From Ceratotherium simum simum (Eukaryota; Chordata; Mammalia; Perissodactyla; Rhinocerotidae), in assembly GCF_000283155.1 (NCBI RefSeq), contig NW_004454193.1, positions 7,157,796-7,221,795 on the forward strand: a stretch of DNA of 64,000 bases, given 5' to 3'. The notes beneath the pieces are model-generated. The model worked only from the letters and a program-made list of their open reading frames with translations. It was not told the origin of the DNA and ran no database searches. Shown in pieces: positions 58,001 to 64,000 of this stretch. The position numbers and the translations under genes are program-made. The stretch's first letter is position 1. Each line of letters opens with the position of its first letter.

Positions 58001-58567
58001 CAGGCAGAAAAGCTCTCTCCCTTCCAAAGATCACTCTGGGCTTTTTCAGAGCCTCTAAGCCACACCTCGCAGAGTGTACCCTCTTTTATTTGAGAAGCAG
58101 GGACTAAACTCTCCGGTTATGATAGTCACATACTCTTCAAACAACTTGTTACATAAGGGTTTCTCTCTTCCTGGACTCTAACCTTAGTACTGTGAGTGAG
58201 CTTCCCAAAGGCAGGCACAGGCAGACAGATGCCTTTAGACAAGGAGAGACTTTGGTCTGGCGTCCCCAGAACATGCTTGAAAACTTTTAGAGCAAAGCTG
58301 TTCAGCTGGGGAACTAGGACAAATCTCTCACCTTCTCTGCTCTTCTGTTTCATAGAGTTCTATGCTGTCAGGATAGGAAGCACCTTAAATTTCATCCAGT
58401 CTCCCTTCTGATACTTAAATTAACATTACAATATTCCTGCCAAGTGACTCAGCTTCCTATCGCACACCTCCCAGGTCAGGGAACTCACTACCTCTAGAGG
58501 CAGGGATCTTTGGGCAGAAAGTTCTTACAATAACTAACTGCATCCCTCCATAGTCCCTGGCTCTACT

Positions 58568-58640
58568 CATTCATTCATCTATCCATTCACCCATCTTCCA
58601 TCCATCCTTCCATTTATTCATTATTCCATTTATTCATTCA
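58568..58640 (+). repeat. (TTCA/ATCC)n tract (paralogue of 7197-7265)
   Basis: Imperfect tetranucleotide units, different counts from the left copy. Confidence 0.8.
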
Positions 58641-59061
58641 TTTTTGAAACATTTACCAAATGTCTGGCACTATGCCAGGCATTAGAAATTCAAAGATGAA
58701 TTCGACACATGACCCATCTCCTCAAGGAACTCACTATGTGGTAGACAAGACAGATGGGGTAGGAGTGGGGATTGGTTTGCACATGCAATGTGAAAGCACT
58801 GAAATAGAGGGATGCAAAATGCTCTGGGTACACCTGGGAATGTGTCATTTACCTGCTGGGGACACAAGGAAGATGCTCAAAGCCTGTTTCATAGAATCAT
58901 TAAATGTCCAACAACAGGGAATTCATTAAATACACTCTGGTACAGCTGGCTAAGGAAATACTATGGATTCACTCAAACTAGTGATGCACATCTCTGTTTA
59001 TTAACAAGGAAAGACAGTCATGATCTGTTGTGAAGGGAAGAAAACAGGTTATAAAATAGTT

Positions 59062-59695
59062 ATGGCTGCTTTGGGAAACAGTTTGGCAGTTCCTCGAAAA
59101 TTAAACGTAGAGTTACAATATTTCCCAGAAATTCCACTCCTAGGTATATACCCAAGATAATTGAAAACATACCCATATAAAAACTTGTACATAAATAGCA
59201 GCATTATTCGTAATAGACAAAAGTAGATACAACCCAAATGTCCATCATCTGATGAATGGGCAAATAAAATGTGATCTATCGACACAATGCAATATTATTC
59301 AGCTATAAAAGGTAATGAAATATGGATACTTACTACAACATGAATGTTTCATTCATTTCAAGGAAGAATCTTGAAAACATTATGCTGATGGAAGAATACA
59401 GACACAAAAGGCCACAGATTCTATGATTCTATTTATAAGAAGTCTCCAGAATAAGCAAACCCACAGAGACAGAAAGTACATTAGGCATTTCTAGGGGCTG
59501 CAGGAGGACAGAATGAGGAATGACTGCTAATGGGCGTGATGTTTCTTTATGGAGTGATGGAAATGTTCTGGGATTAGATAGTGGTGATGGCTACACAACT
59601 TTGTTAATATAATAGTACCACTGAACTGTACACTTTAAAAAGGTTAATTTTATGGTTTGTGAATTATATTTCAGTAAAATAAAGAAATATTTTTT
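59062..59695 (+). mobile_element. L1 LINE 3' end fragment (paralogue of 7684-8325)
   Basis: Same ending 'taaagaaatatttttttaaa' and the 'ccaaatgtccatcatctgatg' landmark. Confidence 0.85.
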
Positions 59696-59699
59696 TAAA

Positions 59700-62178
59700 A
59701 ATCCAGTCATCTATAATATCCCACTTTAGTAAAAATATATATCTTTATTTGAATAGGAAAACATCTGGATAGTTATCCATCTAATTAGTATCACAACAGC
59801 CAATTGCTGGCTGTAGTATTGTGAGTGTTTATACTTCTTCAATTTTCTACTTTTATTATTTCAGATGTTCATTTAACTGTGTGGCAAACATAGTGCTGAT
59901 TGTTTTGTTTGCAGGATCTCATTTGGTTCTCAAAATAACCCTGTGAATTGATACTATTATCTCCCAGGGCTTGGCGTGGTCCAGGAACTGGCCCACGGTC
60001 ACACATCAAGTACGAGGAAGAGCTGAGGATTGAACAAAAGGTGCATAATATTACAGCCCATACTCTCAACCACTCTGCTATGATGTCAAAAACTTTTTGA
60101 CAAACTGAGCTTGTTGGTGCCCTAAGCACATGCTTGGTTCCCCTGAGGGTGAGCTCAGGTGGCCTCTCTCTTCTAAGATCTCCTCCACCTCCACCTCATC
60201 AAAGTGCCGCACCTTCCTGCTGACCCCTCCTGGATCCTTAGGCTGCCTGGAAGGATGGTTGGAAACAGGGGTGCTGGGGCTCCTGGAGGGGTAGGGACCA
60301 CATGGTGGAGGTGCTCGCTGATGGCTCACACTTCATGGTCTCCTCTCGCAGTGCATACTTGTCGCTGAGAAGGTGCTACCCATCCAGGAACGCATGCCCC
60401 AGTCCCCCTCACATTAGCTGGAGTCATGAGATCCGTTCTTGTCAATGCAGAGGGGGCAGACGTGAAGCACAGTTGTCTCCAGGTCAGCGCAATAAAGAGA
60501 CAGCTGTGCCTTCTCCACGTTCACACTGTTTTCCCAGTGTCATTGGCAAGCCTGCCCTTGTCCAGACCAGACCAATATTGACATCAGGGAGAACTGGGCA
60601 ACCAGCAGCCATAAAATACATGAAAATCCTAGAAAAGCTCAAGGGTTCTTGGCCATGGCCATAGGTTATAGCTGAAACGAAGCTTCTGGAGACCCAAAAT
60701 TCAAAAAGGGATGCTCATTTGCACTAGTTCTAGACACTGTTGCAGGCTGGTAAAGGGAGTCTGTGGTGGGGCGAGGACTTTGTGACAGCATTACAGTCAG
60801 TCCCCAGAGGTGATTGCTTCTGCAAAGACTGACCTGGCCTGGGTTTCCTCCCTTGAATCCAGGAAAGAAACACAGGTCATGAAGACCACCCTAATGAAGA
60901 GCACCCTTATCTCTATCCACATTGGACAATATAGGTGGTCCTCATAAGCAGACAACAAGGCTGGTTCTAATCACTTAGCACACCACATACACACACAAAA
61001 ACACACTCACTCAAACACACAGGCACAGTCCCCGTTAAGGCATAACCATCCTGCTCTGTGCTCCAGTCAGCTGGCCTTTACAACTTGGGAACACAGCACT
61101 GGCTCTTAGCCTATGAAGATTGTAGGATGCTGACTTAGCAAAATAAGGAAGGCAGGGATGAATAATTTTCCCAGCCCCACTGTTCAATCACATGCCCGCT
61201 TGTTATACCAGCCAATTCCACAAACAGAGGCAGCCACTCTCAGACCTTGCCTTGTCTGGCTGCAGCCTGGAAGCCCACTCCTGGCTCGTGATGACTCCGC
61301 AGAAGTCACGAGTGAGGCTGGAGTCTATGAAGCCTAAAGCCAGATCTCAGTTTCACTTATCGTGTACAATCTCCCTGCGTCACATTAGCTGTAAGCCATC
61401 CAGCTCTTCTTCCTTCAGTGGCAGTTGACTGGGATTATCGCTGTTCCCTCGGGGAACTGCCTGAGGTTTCCCATGTGGAACTAGGTGGTCTGAAGAGTAA
61501 ACTCCTAGGAACTGGCCTTAACTCCTTAGTGGTTGGGCAGGTCTTAGGAGAGAAGACACCTTTGGGGGCTCCAGATTAGCCCCCCCAAACATCTCATTAA
61601 ATTCACTCAATAGATATATGGGGAGCACATGCTAGAACAATCTCTGAACTAGTAGGAGCCCCTGTCCTACTGACCCCTTCACTAGACTTTGTCTATTAAT
61701 CACGGGATTAATCAGGCAGAGCCTTCATGGTGGGGAACACGGCACTAGGAGACCAGAGGTCTGGGAACCTCACTGGGTGATATTCAGGGATCCTTTCTAG
61801 AAACGAGGAGATGAGAGGCAGGGGTGGCTATGGGTGTGGTAACCTCTAATGCACCATCCAACCTAGATCAATATTCTGTGAATCTGGAATTTTTCCAGTG
61901 CAGCCTAGACATGTGAAGTGTTTCTGGAACCTCAGTTATTCTCCTAATAACACCACGTTTTTTGCCATACCAGCATACCATCTGTACTATTATCAGCAGT
62001 TTTCCTGAAGTGGATTAGTTACTTTTACTTTAATACAATCATTCAAAAAGGAAATTTTGCATCATTTCCATAAATGGAAGGCCTGTATAACCTGCTGTGA
62101 ATTAAAGTATGGAAAATGTATCATTGTATTTTTCAAAATTAAAATGATGGTAAAATAAAAAGTCAATAAGGAAATATA
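59700..62178. other. Upstream flank without recognised genes
   Basis: Paralogous to 8330-10802. A degenerate CA stretch lies at 60985-61015. No exon or promoter of another gene was seen. Confidence 0.5.
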
Positions 62179-62179
62179 A

Positions 62180-62368
62180 GGGGCTGGCCACACGGTCTAG
62201 TGGTTAAGTTCGGAGCACTCCGCTCCGGCGGCTGGGGTTTGGATCCCGGGGGCAGACCTACGTCAGTCGTCGGCGGCCATCTTGTGGTGATGACCCACAC
62301 ACAAAATAGAGGAAGATGGGCACAGGTGTTAGCTCAAGGCAAATCTTCCTCAGCAAGAAAAAAAAAAG
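62180..62368 (+). mobile_element. ERE SINE shared by both duplicates
   Basis: Starts GGGGCTGGCCACACGG with 'gtttggatcccgggg' as box B-like; paralogue of 10803-11045 with about 55 bp less at the 3' end. Confidence 0.9.
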
Positions 62369-63022
62369 TGAAGACGGAAACATAAGTAATAACATCTTCA
62401 ATTGATATACAAAACTTTATACTCAAAAATAAGTCACTCAATGGGAAAACTGGACCATTGATGGTCATTAGTAACATAAGGGCAGGGACAACTTTGTCCA
62501 CCATCATGACCACTACGTAGGTGAGCAGGAATTGGCTTCATCAAAGGTCATTGTTACTGTAGCCATTTCCTTGAACTTCAGGGAACTTCTTCCTTTTGGC
62601 ACTCAGATCATAGCAGAGAAATGACATTATGTTCACACCTCTCACGGCTCTCGATGCTGAGCTGCAATTAGGGGGTCAGACTCCCTGGGGTTAATCTGGT
62701 CCTAGGACTGAGTGAGGGAGAGCACCTGGGGGCAATTTTGGTCTGGGGGTGAGTCTTGGAGAGGAGCGCTGCCCAATGGGCATAGTGGTCATCCTGCATG
62801 GCACTAACACCTGGCGGTCAGGTCACCTACATCAGGCGATCCCGTGGGACTGCCTAGTTCACCTCCTGCTGAGTAAGAATGTGTTGTGAGAGTAGGGCAA
62901 ACTATGGCAGCAAATAGGCCCAGAATTTCAGGGGCTTATTTCTTGACTATGTAGAGAACTGAGGTGCTGTTCAGGCCAACAAAGTGGCTGTCCTCCATAT
63001 GGTCACTCAGGGATCTAACCAA

Positions 63023-63236
63023 GAGGTCAGCAAACCTGTTCTCTAAAGGGCCAGAGAGTAAAAACATTAGGCGTTGCACATCATGTGGTCTCTGTGGCAC
63101 CTCCTCAGCTCTGCTGTAGCAAAGCAGCATAGACAACGCCTAGACAAATGGGCACGGCCGTGTTTCAATAAAACTTTATTTTAAAAGCAGATGGCGGGCC
63201 AGATATGGCCCACAGGGCAGAGTTTGCAGACCACTG
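63023..63236 (+). mobile_element. MER20 DNA transposon (paralogue of 11701-11918)
   Basis: Inverted ends 'aggtcagcaaacc' and 'tttgcagaccactg', with the internal 'caataaaactttatttt'. Confidence 0.85.
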
Positions 63237-63810
63237 ATCTAGACCATGACAACTTTGTCATCTTTAACTCATGGTCTCTAATGTTGTTATGGGTGTTGAT
63301 TCCAGTCAGCTCCAGTGGGGAGGAGCACGAAGACGAGAACATGGTGCAGGGGGGCATTGTGGACCAGCCCTGGATGTGGCACTCCTCACTTCCACTCACA
63401 TTCCACTGGAAAGAACTTAGCCAGACGGCAGATCTAATTGCAAGGAAGGCTGGGATATGTGGTCTGGTTGTGCCGCAAAGAAGGTGGGACATACTTTAAT
63501 GGACAGCTAGCAATTCCTGCCACAAATAATATCCATTAAATTATGGATTTGATATTAGAGACTTTTTTTCTAAAACACAGCAAAGCAAATATGTAACCAC
63601 TATATCAATGCTTTAAAGTTTGTTTGCATGCCATCTGAAATGATCTTGCTTAACTCTGGGAAGAAGTGTACTACACTTTGGTAACCGCTGAGCTTTTGTA
63701 TTTCTTTGATTTAAATTCTAAAACCTTGATTATAAACCCAGTCTCTGCTTGCTAGGGCTACTCTCTAAAGATTTCCTTCAGCCTTTTACAAGTAAAGAAT
63801 GTAAATGGAT

Positions 63811-64000
63811 GCGGCCGGCCCTGTGGCTTGGTGGTTAAGTGCGCGCGCTGCAATGCTGGTGGCCCGGGTTCGGATCCCGGGTGCGCATCGAGGCACCACT
63901 TCTCCGTCCATCCTGAGGCCGAGTCCCACATACAGCAACTAGAAGCATGTGCAGCTATGACATACAACTATCTACTGGGGCTTTGGGGGGAAAAAGTAAA
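63811..64000 (+). mobile_element. ERE SINE only in the right duplicate, cut by the window end
   Basis: Starts GCGGCCGGCCCTGTGG, box A-like 'tggcttggtggttaag', box B-like 'gggttcggatcccgg', then the ERE 3' phrase 'actatctactggggctttgg'. The left copy has the empty site at about 12502. Confidence 0.93.

Noticed and set aside
63811..63960. tRNA gene (A and B box-like motifs)
   Set aside because: The motifs belong to the tRNA-derived head of an ERE SINE followed by the SINE body; no cloverleaf with anticodon stem was found.

Overview
The window is mammalian genomic DNA, most likely from a horse or another perissodactyl. The coding signal lies in short exons with GT/AG borders, separated by kilobases of intron. 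The spacers are full of mammalian repeats (L1, L2, MIR, Tigger, MER20, MER2, MaLR). At least eight copies resemble the tRNA-derived equine repetitive element (ERE) SINE, which is typical of horses and their relatives. No bacterial-type gene, operon or CRISPR array is present.

One complete gene reads right to left, from the ATG at 57874 to the stop at 24047. Its 14 exons join into an uninterrupted 565-codon frame recognisable as a liver-type carboxylesterase of the CES1 family. It has a signal peptide, oxyanion-hole HGGG, nucleophile S221, acid E353, histidine H466, four paired cysteines, an N79 glycosylation site and a C-terminal HVEL ER-retrieval signal. Two residues beside the catalytic ones are altered: GESAG has become GVSAG, and HGDE has become HVDE.

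A second copy of the same gene lies downstream in the same orientation. Only its exon 1 (5890-5941) and exon 2 (2775-2979) are in view; the rest is beyond the left edge. Its second codon is TGA, its proximal promoter carries about 558 bp that the other copy lacks, one CCAAT box is changed, and conserved W74 is Gly. It is probably a pseudogene, or needs another first exon.

The two gene starts sit in a large tandem segmental duplication. Bases 1 to about 12500 match 51735 to the right edge, with an offset of 51.3-51.9 kb. The window is therefore a little more than one period of a head-to-tail CES1-like array. EREs at 52204 and 63811 occur only in the right copy, so they were probably inserted after the duplication.

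Layout, left to right: 1-6.6 kb, start of the downstream copy and its promoter; 6.7-23.8 kb, intergenic, with an L1 3' end, an ERE, MER20, MER2 and a nested L1/Tigger block (15.2-22.5 kb); 24.0-57.9 kb, the complete gene, whose introns hold an ERV with both LTRs (46.4-49.0 kb), probable solo LTRs, a Tigger-type element, L2s, MIRs and microsatellites; 58-64 kb, upstream flank repeating the 6.6-12.5 kb intergenic DNA. Family assignments, human CES1 comparisons and conserved-residue statements come from memory of the families, not from a database search.
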